Below are positions 33,846-44,934 of a stretch of 64,000 nucleotides of DNA, one piece after another. This stretch comes from Episyrphus balteatus (lineage: Eukaryota > Arthropoda > Insecta > Diptera > Syrphidae), in NCBI RefSeq assembly GCF_945859705.1, contig NC_079134.1:35478576-35542575 (forward strand), in the 5' to 3' direction. How positions within the stretch are numbered: the stretch's first letter is position 1; every line of letters starts with the position of its first letter. Under the pieces are notes generated by a model that was not told the origin of the DNA, did not search any database, and saw only the letters and a program-made list of their open reading frames with translations. The position numbers and the translations under genes were made by a program.

Positions 33846-34860
33846 TTTTGTATCTTCTTTTTCTGGTACAAAAATGATGAGCGAATAAATACTAACGAAA
33901 ACTTCTTACAAACATAAAAAAGTTAGCAAATGAAGGTACCTACTGTTTATTTCATAGATTAATTATACAAAAAATTTAAATTTCTTAAAGCTATTACAGT
34001 CTCATATAACATTTGTTCTATTCTATATGAAGCGCCATCAACGTCAATTTATTTAAAATAAACAAATAAAATGTTAGTTTAGGTTTGTATATATAAATAA
34101 TTTTGTATAATTGATTAAATTAAATTGGATATTTAATTGATGGTCAAATATAAAGATGAACTGGTTTAATTAGGGATTATAATACATTAACAGCTTACAT
34201 AATCACGAAGAAATGAATTTTTAATTTTATAATCAAATTAAATAAGATACAAACTGGACAAGAGGTTATCCATGAAAAAAAAATTAATAGTTGGTACACC
34301 CTTTTTATAACTAGAGATATACATATTACATAATTTATGAGGACTCTGTACAAAAAAAACTGTCAGCCCTTTTAAACAACAAATCGTTTCTTACCTTTCA
34401 AATCTACTGGTGGTCAAAAACCTTTTCAAAATGCAATTCAAAAATTCAAAAAATCGAAAAAAGAGTTTTCAAATAAATTAACGAACAAAAAAGCATCAAA
34501 AACATTACATTTCCTTTGATCTGTCATCCCTATTCTTCAATACTTCGATTTCCTTTCCACATTTTCAAAGGGACTCAATATCTAACGTTACATGCAGGTA
34601 TGCATATCCAATCCATGCATATTGCACACACAAATAGATAAGTTCTGCATCAAATTTAAAAATCCTAAACGTAGAATAATACACTCAGAAGTTAAAATCC
34701 GATAAAGAAAAATTCAGTCTCGTACTTTGAGCCTTTTCAGGCAAACAGCAACATGCAAACGAATTCAATTTTCCATTCACATGAATTGCACCAAAAAAAT
34801 GTCATGATGATTTTTTTTTTGTTGTAGTTCTGTACAGTTCTATCTATATTTTGTACCTTT
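33846..34860. other. Non-coding DNA upstream of the orphan promoter
   Basis: AT-rich; less repetitive than its surroundings. No gene or repeat with ends identified. It may include regulatory sequence for the promoter at 34889. Confidence 0.45.
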
Positions 34861-34888
34861 GTAGTTACATAGTTGGGACAGAAGAAGA

Positions 34889-34896
34889 TATAAAAG
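34889..34896 (+). promoter_or_regulatory. TATA box of an orphan promoter
   Basis: TATAAAAG is followed about 23-31 bases on by TCAAGTCAAAT, an initiator-like start region, then a leader of some 50 bases and an ATG. Confidence 0.5.
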
Positions 34897-34913
34897 AGAA
34901 GAACTTTTGAATC

Positions 34914-34985
34914 AAGTCAAATACGTTGGTACATCTAACTCAATAGTTCACTTAAATCGCATATCATCATGAAGAGAGAGAGAAG
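34914..34985 (+). other. Candidate short first exon with start codon
   Basis: A leader runs from about 34914 to the ATG at 34969; the frame M-K-R-E-R then meets the donor GAAG|GTAGGT at 34986. Insect genes for secreted and cuticle proteins often have such a tiny first coding exon. No matching second exon was recognised to the right, so the gene may continue beyond a long intron, or be broken. Confidence 0.35.
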
Positions 34986-36356
34986 GTAGGTGGTACTCGG
35001 CAGGTTACCTTTAGAGTACAAGAACTTGAGTTAGTGAGGTACTTCTCCACTTTAACTTGCACTGAAATGTTTTCCACTGAAAAAGTTTTTCTATTTTTAT
35101 GTGAAAACTTTTACCTCAATCCTAAAGAATCCTGGATGCACGAAAATAAGGGGTAGATCTTCTTGTTCTTCGATGAACGTGATTATTCAAAAAAAAAAAA
35201 AAAAAAAAAACTATGAAGCCAGTAGGGGATTTAATAAAAGTCACATGTACAAGGGGAAATTTCTTATTTTAAGTTTATTCGTGAAACTAGTTTTAATACC
35301 AATTGATTAAAAAATTACTACGCAAAGCTTTTAATTTTCATAAAATTGAAAAAAAAAGTAAATATATAAATTTAAAAAAAAATTACATGAACATTTTTCG
35401 AAAAAAAATTTCTAAAAATTCTTTATTATAAGAAATTGTATGGGCTTATTTCGTTTGTAGGTTAAAAATATTCTTTTATAAACTGAAAAAAAAAAAAAAA
35501 CTTTTGTATTTTAAGTAACTTTTATATCATAACTGCAGGAGCAGGTAAGTGTCATTTAACTTTTCTGTGTGCGCCCGGTACCAGTAAAGCGCTGAAAATT
35601 AATACTAGTTTTATTTAACCCGTAACGGTCTAGGTTTTCAGTGAAGTGTAAAAAACCACTAAAAAATTTTGGTATTTTGCATGTTTCTAAATACCAAGAC
35701 CTGATGAGCGCAAAGATACCTCGAATCGAAATATGTACATAAAACTAAAAACTAGGACGTGATAAGGTATTATAGATCGATGAATGCAAGCAGTATTCAG
35801 AAAAAAGCGTAACTTATGCTGACATTCCGCTTTTAAGGCAATCAGTGTTTTTTTTTTGTTTAATAAAAATATGATTTCTGAAAGTGCACTTTAATATAAG
35901 TAAACTGTAGCGTATACGTGTTTTTTTTTTAATTATTTTAATTTAAATTTTATTTTCATTAATTTTAAACATGAATTTCACATAGTTATCTCTTTATGAA
36001 AGATCACATAAGTTGTATGCCTTTCAAAAAATGCAGATTTTTTTGTAGACCTTGTTGAACGGTGTGTACCTAACTGTATGTATGTTTTTTTTTTAATATA
36101 CCCCACAATTTGAATTTTTTTTACATTTTACACTTCAAAATGATAAAAAATATTGGCCTGTAAATTTTGAATCACTTTTTGATAAAATATAAGACATTAA
36201 CTAAAATCAATTTTTGCAAAAAAACGGCAACGTCATTATTCCGTTCTCCAATTTTTTTCAGAAAATCTAAAAACGCAGTTTTGTTAAAATCACTAAGACT
36301 ATTACGTACACAAAATTTAATCCAAATCGTTAGAGCCGCTATCAAAAAAATTGCAA
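34986..36356. other. Non-coding DNA, with a Fam2 end fragment
   Basis: A poly(A) run lies at 35190-35210. At about 35755-35790 GGACGTGATAAGGTATTATAG resembles the Fam2 left end. From 35970 to 36356 the text becomes Fam1-like (CAAATCGTTAGAGCCGCTATC), and this is the target of the pogo-like element. Confidence 0.5.
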
Positions 36357-36358
36357 TA

Positions 36359-37287
36359 GGGTAGGATGGTATAAGAGTGCGCGGTTTATAAGAGTGCGCA
36401 AAGCAAGGTTCCCGGTTTGAAAGGGAATATAAGACTGAATGCACTTATTTTGGAAAGATCTAAATGAGTTTGATCTGCTGTCAATTTCATGCAAATTTGT
36501 TTGTAAATAGAGGTGCTAGTTAAGTTTAAGTTTTTTAACACTTTTTTTTCCAATTTTTCTTGCCAAACAAATTAAATTTTCCGCTTAACAACAAAAAATA
36601 ACAATAAACAAAGTATGGGACATTGAAAAGTCGACAAAAAGAAACATTTGAGGAACACGTAAGATTGGTCATAAATACATATATATTCTTCGATTACATG
36701 TCTGAACGTGTAAGAGTGCGCACCATGATGATGTATAAGAGTGCGCGGGTTATAAGAGCAGTAAATGCTATCCAAGGCTTCAAAATAACTGGTATTTGTC
36801 CATATACCAGCAAAAATCAGCTAGAAAAAGCAATTCCAACCAAAAAGAAACAAAATACAAGTTTTACAAAAAACAAGCGAATGAAAGTAACTAGGAAATA
36901 TTGAAATTTTCTCGGAACCATTAATCGAAGACTAAATTGATTGTTCCTCATGCAAGGAGTGATGGGTTGAAAAATACTCTGTTTATTTAAAGATAGGCAG
37001 TTTTATTTGCGACTTTTGTGCAAACTTACACCTGTACGCAGCTGCGCACTCTTACAAACTAAGCCGCGCACTCTTACACAATAGTGTGTATAAGAGTGCG
37101 CAAATGACCTAATGTGGTATTTTCTTTATAACAATTGAATTAACACATTTTTGTTACCAGTTTTAAGTTTTTTTCGTTGCTTTGATTATTAACTAAAAAC
37201 TATATATAAAAAAAGTAGTTAAATTCTTTTTGTTATTGTTTTATGTGGTGTTTTGTCTAAAATGCGCACTCTTATACCACCTTACCC
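36359..37287 (+). mobile_element. Pogo-like TIR element, 929 bp
   Basis: The left end GGGTAGGATGGTATAAGAG and right end (complement GGGTAAGGTGGTATAAGAG) are inverted repeats flanked by TA on each side (36357-36358, 37288-37289). The terminal word TATAAGAGTGCGC recurs inside in both orientations at about 36388, 36711, 36737, 37045, 37066 and 37090. It carries a transposase fragment. TA duplication and the peptide fit the Tc1/mariner-pogo group. Confidence 0.8.
36623..36904 (+). pseudogene. Transposase C-terminal fragment, pogo/jerky type
   Basis: An open frame of 94 codons starting without ATG. Residues 46-61 read AVNAIQGFKITGICPY, like the 'A...GF..TGI.PFN' motif that closes the DDE domain of pogo/Tigger/jerky-type transposases. 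The first part has no match I recognise; two TATAAGAGTGCGC end-type words fall inside the frame at residues 29-43, so it is a rearranged remnant. The DDE catalytic residues are not present. It cannot be functional alone. Confidence 0.5.
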
Positions 37288-37496
37288 TACTTTGAAAACG
37301 TTATAAGGGAGATAATACTTTAATAAAAAAAAAGGGTCTAGAAAATACGTAAAAATCATCTGCAAAAAGTTTCAACCAAATGCATCCATCCGTTTAGGCT
37401 CTAGCTCGATTAACAGATAGACGCACAGGGGAGCGGGTCATAATTCTTCTTGTCAAAATTCTGCTCTGTAAAAATGCTTTTTACGATATTTTTTTT
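37288..37496. repeat. Fam1-like flank of the pogo-like element
   Basis: TTTAGGCTCTAGCTCGATTAACAGATAGACGCACAGG continues the Fam1 pattern interrupted by the insertion, ending in the tetranucleotide-derived AGATAGAC text. Confidence 0.5.
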
Positions 37497-37690
37497 ACAA
37501 CATTTTTACAGAATTTTGATGTGAAGAATTTTGAATTACAGTATTTTGACCACACAGAATTTTGCTATACAGAATTTTGAATTTCAGAATTTTGCTCGTA
37601 TACAGCATTTTACACATACAGAATTTTGGCATACAGTATTTTGGCATACAGTATTTTAAATACAGAATTTTACAACATACAGCATTTCGA
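37497..37690. repeat. Degenerate ACAGAATTTTG tandem array
   Basis: About ten copies of (AT)ACAGAATTTTG or CAGTATTTTG/CAGCATTTT, spaced mostly 14-17 bp. It reads open in both directions because the units lack stops; these frames are not genes. An inverted unit, CAAAATTCTGCTCTG, lies just left at 37454. Confidence 0.8.
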
Positions 37691-37828
37691 CCCCAACCCA
37701 TTTTTTTTCTAGCAGAAAATTTTTTAAGTGCAAAAATTTTTTTGAATGCTTATATGTATGCATATTTCAGTTGAAATAACAATTTTTTTAATGCATAATT
37801 ATAACCCTGAATAAAAATACCTACCTAT

Positions 37829-38245
37829 ACTGAGGGAAAAAAACGCAACGTAGAATGTAATATGGTCAACGTTGATTTAACGTTGAAAAAACTACATGAA
37901 ACATCTTTTAAATAAATTTGAAACAACAATTTTAAATTTTTGTCGCACTTTAGCTTTTTATCACCTTAATTTTCAACAGTGAGATAGCACGTTGGTATAG
38001 CATTCGCCTAGAGACCCAAGAGGTTGTAGGTTCAATCCCCAGTGGCTGCCAATATTTTCTTATTTTTTATTTAAATTGATTTTTTTTTTTCAAAATTGAA
38101 ACAACTTTGATTTAAGTATGTTTTGTAACTGTAAAACACTTTAAACTAACGATGTTCTACTTTTTAAAATTTTCGTCTTCAACGCAAAATCATTCCGAAA
38201 ATCAACCTGGTTTTCGTTGATTTTAAGTTGTTTTTTTCCTCAGTG
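37829..38245. mobile_element. Fam4 MITE, copy 1, with a tRNA-like insert
   Basis: The left ACTGAGGGAAAAAAAC and right TTTTTTTCCTCAGTG are inverted ends. The right inner part (CTTCAACGCAAAATCATTCCG) is shared with the copy at 63067-63295. Extra sequence relative to that copy includes the tRNA-like stretch at 37981-38051. Confidence 0.75.
37981..38051 (+). ncRNA. Degenerate tRNA-like sequence
   Basis: An A box-like TAGCACGTTGGTATAGC and a B box-like GGTTCAATCCC are spaced as in a tRNA, and the 3' end reads GGCTGCCA. Anticodon-position bases read AGA. The acceptor and anticodon stems do not pair properly (TTCGC against CCCAA), so it is not a working tRNA. It may be a tRNA-derived SINE head or a decayed tRNA copy carried in the MITE, with an internal pol III promoter possibly still active. 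Confidence 0.55.
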
Positions 38246-40380
38246 TTTCCAAAATAGATACTAAATATTTTATGATGGTTAACTTTGAACTAAACCATAC
38301 ACCTTCATCCTGGGATTACGTATGAATTTTTTTGGTCATTATTTAGAATGAAAATTTTTATTCCGGTACTGTATTGAAATGTTTTTGCTATTTTCCAAAG
38401 TATAGTGTGTGTGTTTGTGTGCAATGTGCATTGTGCATTGTGTATAAAACATGAATCCCTTACAGGTGGAGCTTTAACCTGCCTTATGAGTTAAATTTTT
38501 TTTCTTATTATTTTTAGAATGCAATTCTTCTTTCTCTTTTTGCGTGTTTTTTTTTTTTCTTTTTATTAAAATAGTTTCGAGGATTTTTACTGTTTTTTTA
38601 ACCAAAAATAAAAGAATTGTTGAACCATAAAAATAAAAGAAAAAAAAAAATAATAATAATTGTGTTCTACCATGATGCAATTTGATATAACTGAGAATGT
38701 AGTCTGCTAGTCTCTCTTCCACAATAAAAAGATCAACAAGTGATTACCTCGAAAGTTTAGTCTTCTAGAAAAAATTAATTTTTATTCTTTAAGTGGAAAA
38801 CTTTTTTTTGTTGTTTTTTTTATGAATTGTGAAGGTATAAGTTTCACTTTAAATTGAAGTGATGGTACTTGGAAAAAGAAAATGTTATACACGAGTCATG
38901 GACCAACGATTTATGATGCATATAAAGCTTATAATTTGTTCAAGATGACAAGCTTTGTCGATATAATTATGTGAAATCTCTATACTCAGACAATAGCTGG
39001 TACATGACGTGTTTTTTAAGTAGGTAAAAGTTGGGTGACATAGCATTTTAAAGGAGTATTAAAGAATACCAAGTCGTTGAACTTGCGAGTTATTTATTTT
39101 GCAATTTTTCGACGTTCAAAGTTTAAATTTTGATTAACTTTCATGGGACTATGACGCATTTATATTCACATAATGTCTCCACATGTAGTCGTTCCTTATA
39201 ATTAAAAAACAAAAATATTAAAAAATAAAATGAAAATTATTAATAAAAATTCAATTTCGAATACAAAGTTTTTCCTTAGAAGTTCTAAATTAAATTTATA
39301 AATACTTCTCTTACAAAAAGGTTTCACCTTCCAAGCAATCAAAAATTAAGAAGAAAAAACACAAATTTAATTGTATTTCGAATATTTTTTAACTTGTACA
39401 GGAAAATTTTATTTAAATGAAGTTTCCATGAAAAAGTCACTTTTGTACTCTTTCATTTAAATAAAATTGGTAAAATAATATATAAAATGCGTCATGCTCT
39501 TTTAAATCAGTTCTGGTGTAATTTTCTTGAAAAGAAATTCTGGGTATAAAACCAAAAAAAAAAAGGAATCTGGTATTACGTCAAAGAAATAAGGTATCAT
39601 AAACTCGCAAACGCATACCAAGAACAGCCACCACTATGTTCCTTGGGCTCAGAACCATAATCCTCTCTGACGTTATATTGCAACCAAAATGGATAATAAA
39701 TAGGAATTTTTCATACGAAAAATGTAAGTTTTCATGCTCAGGGCAATATATCATCGTATTTTAGGGATAAGCTTGATATTGTTGAACAATATTGCCAAGT
39801 AAGAGAAATTTAAATTCTCTTAAAGTTAAGATAAAAACTATATCGGATCAAAATTTACAAACCGGAAAAAAATAGTTTACATTGGAACTATTTTCGAATA
39901 TTTTTTCATAAAAAAATAATACTCTTATTTTTCGAAGATATAAAAATGTATGTAGTTCGACTTTCATTAAGAAAATAGTGAGGAAATTAGAGTATTCCGA
40001 CATTGGCAACATTTTCAAATGCAGCAAGGAAACGTATGTGCTAATATGAATATTTGTTTGATGGTGGATTTTCATGCTGGTTCTATCGTAAATGAGCTAT
40101 GGGAGCTATATTTTGCAGAGTGTGTGGTCTTGTTGTAGGATTTTTAGCAAGAACATGGCTTAGCAGTTTCCTCTTGCATCAATCATTCGTGTGTTTGAGA
40201 AAAGAAAAAGAAAAATCAATAAGCATAGTAAAATTTAATATTTTTGTTTGTAAATACAAATCTAGTCATAACATCATAATTTTCGTGTTTGAAAATGGCT
40301 ACATATGATATGTGTGTAAGAAAATTTTCAAGCTAAAGTATGCTTTCACGCCATTTTGATTTTTTTAAAAAGATATTCCC
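38246..40380. other. Non-coding DNA
   Basis: No gene or bounded repeat found. A short TG-rich run with TGTGCATTGTGCATTGTG lies at 38405-38440. Long A tracts at about 38640 and 39550. Confidence 0.45.
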
Positions 40381-41744
40381 TGTACATTAGGGTGGGTCAA
40401 AAAAAAAATCAAAATTCTTTTTTTTTTTGATTTGGTACTCCAAAAAATCGATTGCTAGACACCTCTAGAATATACACACCAAATATGAGCTCTTAATATT
40501 ATTGGGAAGGTCGTCCGCTTTGCAATTTTCCATTTTTACATCAAGCTTCTACTAAAAAAAAATAATTTTTTTTTTAAATCGACTTTTTAGCAAATTTCTT
40601 TACATATTCTTGTAGGAAATTGAACGCTCTACAAAAAAGGTCTTGTACACTTTTTTCGTTTATCTAACCGTTTAATGGATATTTGAGGTCCAAAAATCGA
40701 GAAAATCTTTAAAAAAATTCGTTTTTTTGTTCTTAATTTTGTAACAAATTGAAAAATTATAATAATCAAACATGCAAGACATATTCTTGTAGGAAATAGA
40801 TTGTTAAACAAAAAAGGTCTTGGTAACTTTTTTCATTAATGTAACCATTCTAAGGATATTCTAGGTCAAAGTAAAAAAAAAAATTATAAAAACATTTTTT
40901 ACTTTTAAAAATTTTCCAATTCACTGAAAATTTATTATTTTCAAATTAGCAAGATATATTCTTGTAGGGACTTGAACGTTCTACAAAAAATTGCGTGACA
41001 TCAAATTGATTGCTTTAACCGTATAGAAGATATTCGTATCCAAACCAATGCATACGGCTCATAAGAAAACTATTGAAATCAGTGAGCATTTGTTTGGATA
41101 CCAATATCTTCTAAACTGTTAAAACAATCAATATGATGTCAAGGAATTATTTGTAGAACGTTTAAGCTCCTACAAGAATATATCTCGCTAATTTGAAAAT
41201 AATGAATTTTCAGTGAATTGGAAATTTTTTTAAAGTAAAAAATGTTTTATGATTTTTTTTCACTTTGACCTCGAATATCTTTAGAATGGTTAGATTAATG
41301 AAAAAAGTTAATAAGACCTTTTTTGTGGAACAATATTTCCTACAAGAATATGTCTTAAGCGATTGTTTATAATAATTTTTCAATTTGTTACAAAATTAAG
41401 AACAAAAAACGAATTTTTAAAGATTTTCTCGATTTTTGGACCTCAAATATCTATTAAACGGTTAGATAAACGAAAAAAGTGTATAAGCCATTTTTTGTAG
41501 AGCGTTCAATTTCCTACAAGAATATGAATGAAAAGAAATTAGCTAAAAAGTCAATTAATAAAAAAATTATTTTTTTTAGTAGAAGCTTGATGTAAAAATG
41601 GAAAATTGCAAAGCGGAGGACCTTCCCATTAATATTAAGAGCTCATATTTGGTGTGTATATTCTAGAGGTGTCTAGCAATCGAGTTTTCGAAGTACCAAA
41701 TCAAAAAAAAAGAATTTCGATTTTTTTGACCCACCCTAATGTAC
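40381..41744. mobile_element. Fam5 foldback element, 1364 bp
   Basis: The element starts TGTACATTAGGGTGGGTC and ends in its exact inverse. Arms 40381-41046 and 41092-41744 pair throughout (positions add up to about 82125). Each arm contains three diverged units of about 170 bp marked by ATATTCTTGTAGGA, GAACG-TCTACAAAAAA and GATATTTGAGGTCC words. The loop is about 45 bp. TGTACA at both outer ends could be a target duplication or part of the inverted repeat, as it is self-complementary. Confidence 0.9.
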
Positions 41745-42042
41745 ACATTTTTCTTTAACACATCTTTTAACAGAAAAAGATTAGCAATGGTTTAATTTTA
41801 TGAATTTGTTATTTAAATTATTTCTTTTACATAAATTCAAACCATAAAACCACTCAATACAAGAAATATTTTCAGAAATTATAAAATATTAAACATATTT
41901 AAAAAAAAAAACCAAAAAGAGGGAAAGTCCATATTTTATCCAAATTTTCAATTTTGTGACCATCATGTAAAGATAAGATTTCTTCTTTAGTAATTCACAT
42001 ATTCAATATTTATAAATGCTCTGATATAAAAACAAACAACAG
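41745..42042. other. AT-rich spacer
   Basis: Nothing recognised. Confidence 0.5.
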
Positions 42043-42314
42043 TACATTCTCGATTAACGCAACTATAATTAAAACAAAGGTGGTTGCAATGACCGATTGT
42101 GAATTAATTGGACATATCACATATCTCGCAGTTTTTAAACAATCAACATTTTTTCAATAAGGGTTAAATTCTGGTGAGTTCATAAAATTTTCGTATTGAA
42201 AGTTGCACTTATCGAGTCAAGTTTTTGAGAAGAGTTGCGATTAATGCGTCAATAATAATAAAAATTGAAGTGTTGCGAAAATCGAGGAGTTGCGTTAATC
42301 GAGAACGTAATGTA
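42043..42314. mobile_element. 272-bp MITE with pogo-like ends
   Basis: TACATTCTCGATTAACGCAAC on the left is mirrored by GTTGCGTTAATCGAGAACGTAATGTA on the right (five extra bases). CAGTACATTCTCGATTAACG resembles the ends of Tigger/pogo elements. Interior non-coding, with several GTTGCG words. Confidence 0.75.
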
Positions 42315-42669
42315 TACCTATAGTAAAAACATCAAAAATATTGTTTTTTCTCGTTTTTGAATAGTGTTTCTAAAATTTCTTGAGATATTTTATTTTTAAA
42401 CATTTTTAAAACTATGCATATGGATGTTTTTTGGATGTAAATCTAGGTATCTATACAAAAAGTATAACGGCACTCGGTTTGTAAACTAGTGTAATTTGAG
42501 GCTAAAACCGACTCTGAAGGCTCATTGGTTTCCAAAGTATTACTTCTCATAAATCAATCCTGAAATCGAATATCCAAACAAGATGTAAAAGAATTCGTAA
42601 GAAATCGCTTTTAGAAGGACAAAATTTCTCAACGACTTGCTTGAATTTTTTACTTTTACTCAATACTCA
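42315..42669. other. Non-coding spacer
   Basis: Nothing recognised. Confidence 0.5.
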
Positions 42670-43610
42670 AAAGTATTGAATGCCGGTACATAGCTTTCTG
42701 TTGATTTTTACTGAGAATCAAAGTTTATATAAATAAATGTGGCATGTGTTCAAAACCTTACCAAATTTCCTCAGAAACCCCATTTTTTTTTGTTCTAAAT
42801 AACTGGAATTGTGTGGTTTAAAAGCGTATGGACTCGATTTCCAGTTAATTATGAAAAAACTGAATCTCATAAATTTCAAAGCATTTCAATTCTCTGTAAG
42901 CTATACATGTACTGTTACTAAATATTCACAAACGATTGCATTCAGTTTCAATATTGTTTTCCGTATAAATTTATTGTACACAACATTGACAGGTTTCCAA
43001 AGAAAAATTTTTGACCAAACAAAAATAGAAAAATAAGGACACTCAAGTGCATTTTTCATGGATCATGGTAGCCCTTGGCATTAAAACAAAACAAATTGCA
43101 AAACTAAATAATTCTAAAATAGAATCAATAAACATGAAACACATCAACTTTACAGAATCAAAGTTCAAATTATTTCATTTCAAGAACTGGAAATGAATTT
43201 TCAACACCTTTGACGTTTTACCTATTCGCTTCATTATTTTAAAAATAATACCAAAAATCCGATCAGAGTTCGCAATCAACTATATGGTGTCCTTCCGGCC
43301 ACGCAAAACAACCGATTTATGCTTTGATAAAAGATAAAAGACCAATTTTTTTTTCGTTCTCGAAAATAACCTTGATGGCTTTTGCAAAGGTAGTTTTGGT
43401 TAGCTGAATGAAAGGAAGTAAAAGTATATAAACGTTTATTCAAAATTTGAATGCCATTTTACCATAGAATCCGTTAGAAGATTGGAATAAAAAAAATCAA
43501 TAGTATGTTTAGTGGTACAGAGAGAACAATCGACTCTGAGTTATGATGATTTGGTATCGTAGTTGAAAATTGAGGACGACCGCTTCATTCAGATATCCTC
43601 CAGTTTATTA
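42670..43610 (-). repeat. Fam3 repeat, copy 1
   Basis: The complement of this stretch matches 57700-58750 over its whole length with many substitutions and small indels: shared words include TCAACTACGATACCAAATCAT, CCAATCTTCTAACGGATTCTA and GATTGCGAACTCTGATCGG. Neither copy shows a conserved reading frame. Ends are not sharply defined. Confidence 0.85.
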
Positions 43611-43892
43611 TTTTTCATCAAATAATAAACGATTTGAAGAATCATGAAAGGCACCACTCTGCGTCCAATTCTATACATGTTTTTGAGGTTTAAAATGTTT
43701 TGCGTTTTATAAAAGAAAAGTAATTCTTAAAAAAAAAGAAACCCCATGTTTTTTTTTTTATTTTGTTTTAAATATCTTGAATAACGAACACCCTGTAAGC
43801 ATGCACCAGTAAACCCTTCTTAAATCAAATTTCACTGATTTACTCTTAATTACCTAGATTTAAAACAAACAAAAAAATGTCCTTATAAATGT
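43611..43892. other. Non-coding spacer
   Basis: Nothing recognised. Confidence 0.5.
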
Positions 43893-44528
43893 CTCGACTG
43901 AAAAGGTAAAGTATCTTAAGTCGACTTAAGATGTTTCGCGTTTTTTCGTTGAACCTCAGTGCCATCCTAAAGGCCTCCCTACAGTTCTGTCTTATCGGCA
44001 TCTTTCTATCTCACCCCTTTGCTTTTTTATGTACAAAAACAATTTCATCTTATGTTCAAAAGACACAAATTCAAAACCTTAAGTAGACTTAAGATTATAT
44101 TGGGTTAAGACTTTTTTGTATTATTGTGAAATCTTTAATTAATTAATTTAATTCACGCGTGCAAGAAGAAACAAACGTCATCCTTAAGTTGACATAAGAT
44201 AAAATATTTTTAAAAATTCCGAAAGAGTGCGAAAAGGCAAATCATCTTATGTCAACTTAAGATTATGGAAATTAATATAAAATACAATTTTTAGAAAAGC
44301 CAAACTATCTTAACTCATATTTTTCCTTATGACGACGGGAAAAATATTAAAAATATCTTTTTGAAATAAATTTAATAGAAAAGATCATAAAATTTGACAT
44401 CTAAATGTTTTTAACAACTAAATCTACACTTGAAAGATTTTTGGGAGGCAGCTTTGAAGTGTTTTTTTTGCTCTCCTGAAAAATCATCAAAATTGACATA
44501 AGATACCTACTTTACCTTTTCAGTCGAG
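43893..44528. mobile_element. 636-bp TIR element with repeated palindromic motif
   Basis: CTCGACTGAAAAGGTAAAGTA and its inverse at 44508-44528 are the ends, flanked by TGT on both sides (a possible 3-bp duplication). A perfect 20-bp palindrome, ATCTTAAGTCGACTTAAGAT, sits at 43913-43932; variants of the half-site (CTTAAGT-GACTTAAGAT, ATCTTATGTCAACTTAAGAT) occur near 44078, 44182, 44242 and 44494. No coding sequence. Confidence 0.85.
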
Positions 44529-44934
44529 TGTAAAATTTTAATAATGTTTTTTTTTCTTCTTTCTTATTTCTTCAATTAAAAAACATGAACGGAGATGTAT
44601 GTATAAAAATTTATAAATTATTGAAAATTATTATTATTATTGTTATAATTGTGTAATATTTTTTTTTTATTTTTTTGTAATTTTTAATTTATTATATTTA
44701 CATACTATCAGTCATATTTATTAGATTTTTGTCTGCTTATACAGTGCATAAAATTTTTCAAGTTTTGTTTTGTTGGAAATATGCTTTATTTACTAAAAAT
44801 AAGAATCACATTATTCGCCGTCAAGACAATCTACTCTTGTGTATAAGTTTGACAGCTATAAGACAACAATAAACAAGGTGTTTGATCATATTTTCCAAAT
44901 TTAAACAAATGTATAAAGTTATACAACGTTTATA
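44529..44934. other. AT-rich spacer with (TTA)n
   Basis: An (ATT)n run lies at about 44629-44645. Nothing else recognised. Confidence 0.5.

Noticed and set aside
37495..37701. Cysteine-rich open frame KYCMPKYCMPKFCM
   Set aside because: Translation of the ACAGAATTTTG array, not a gene.
37981..38051. Functional tRNA gene
   Set aside because: Acceptor and anticodon stems do not pair; only the A and B boxes look preserved.
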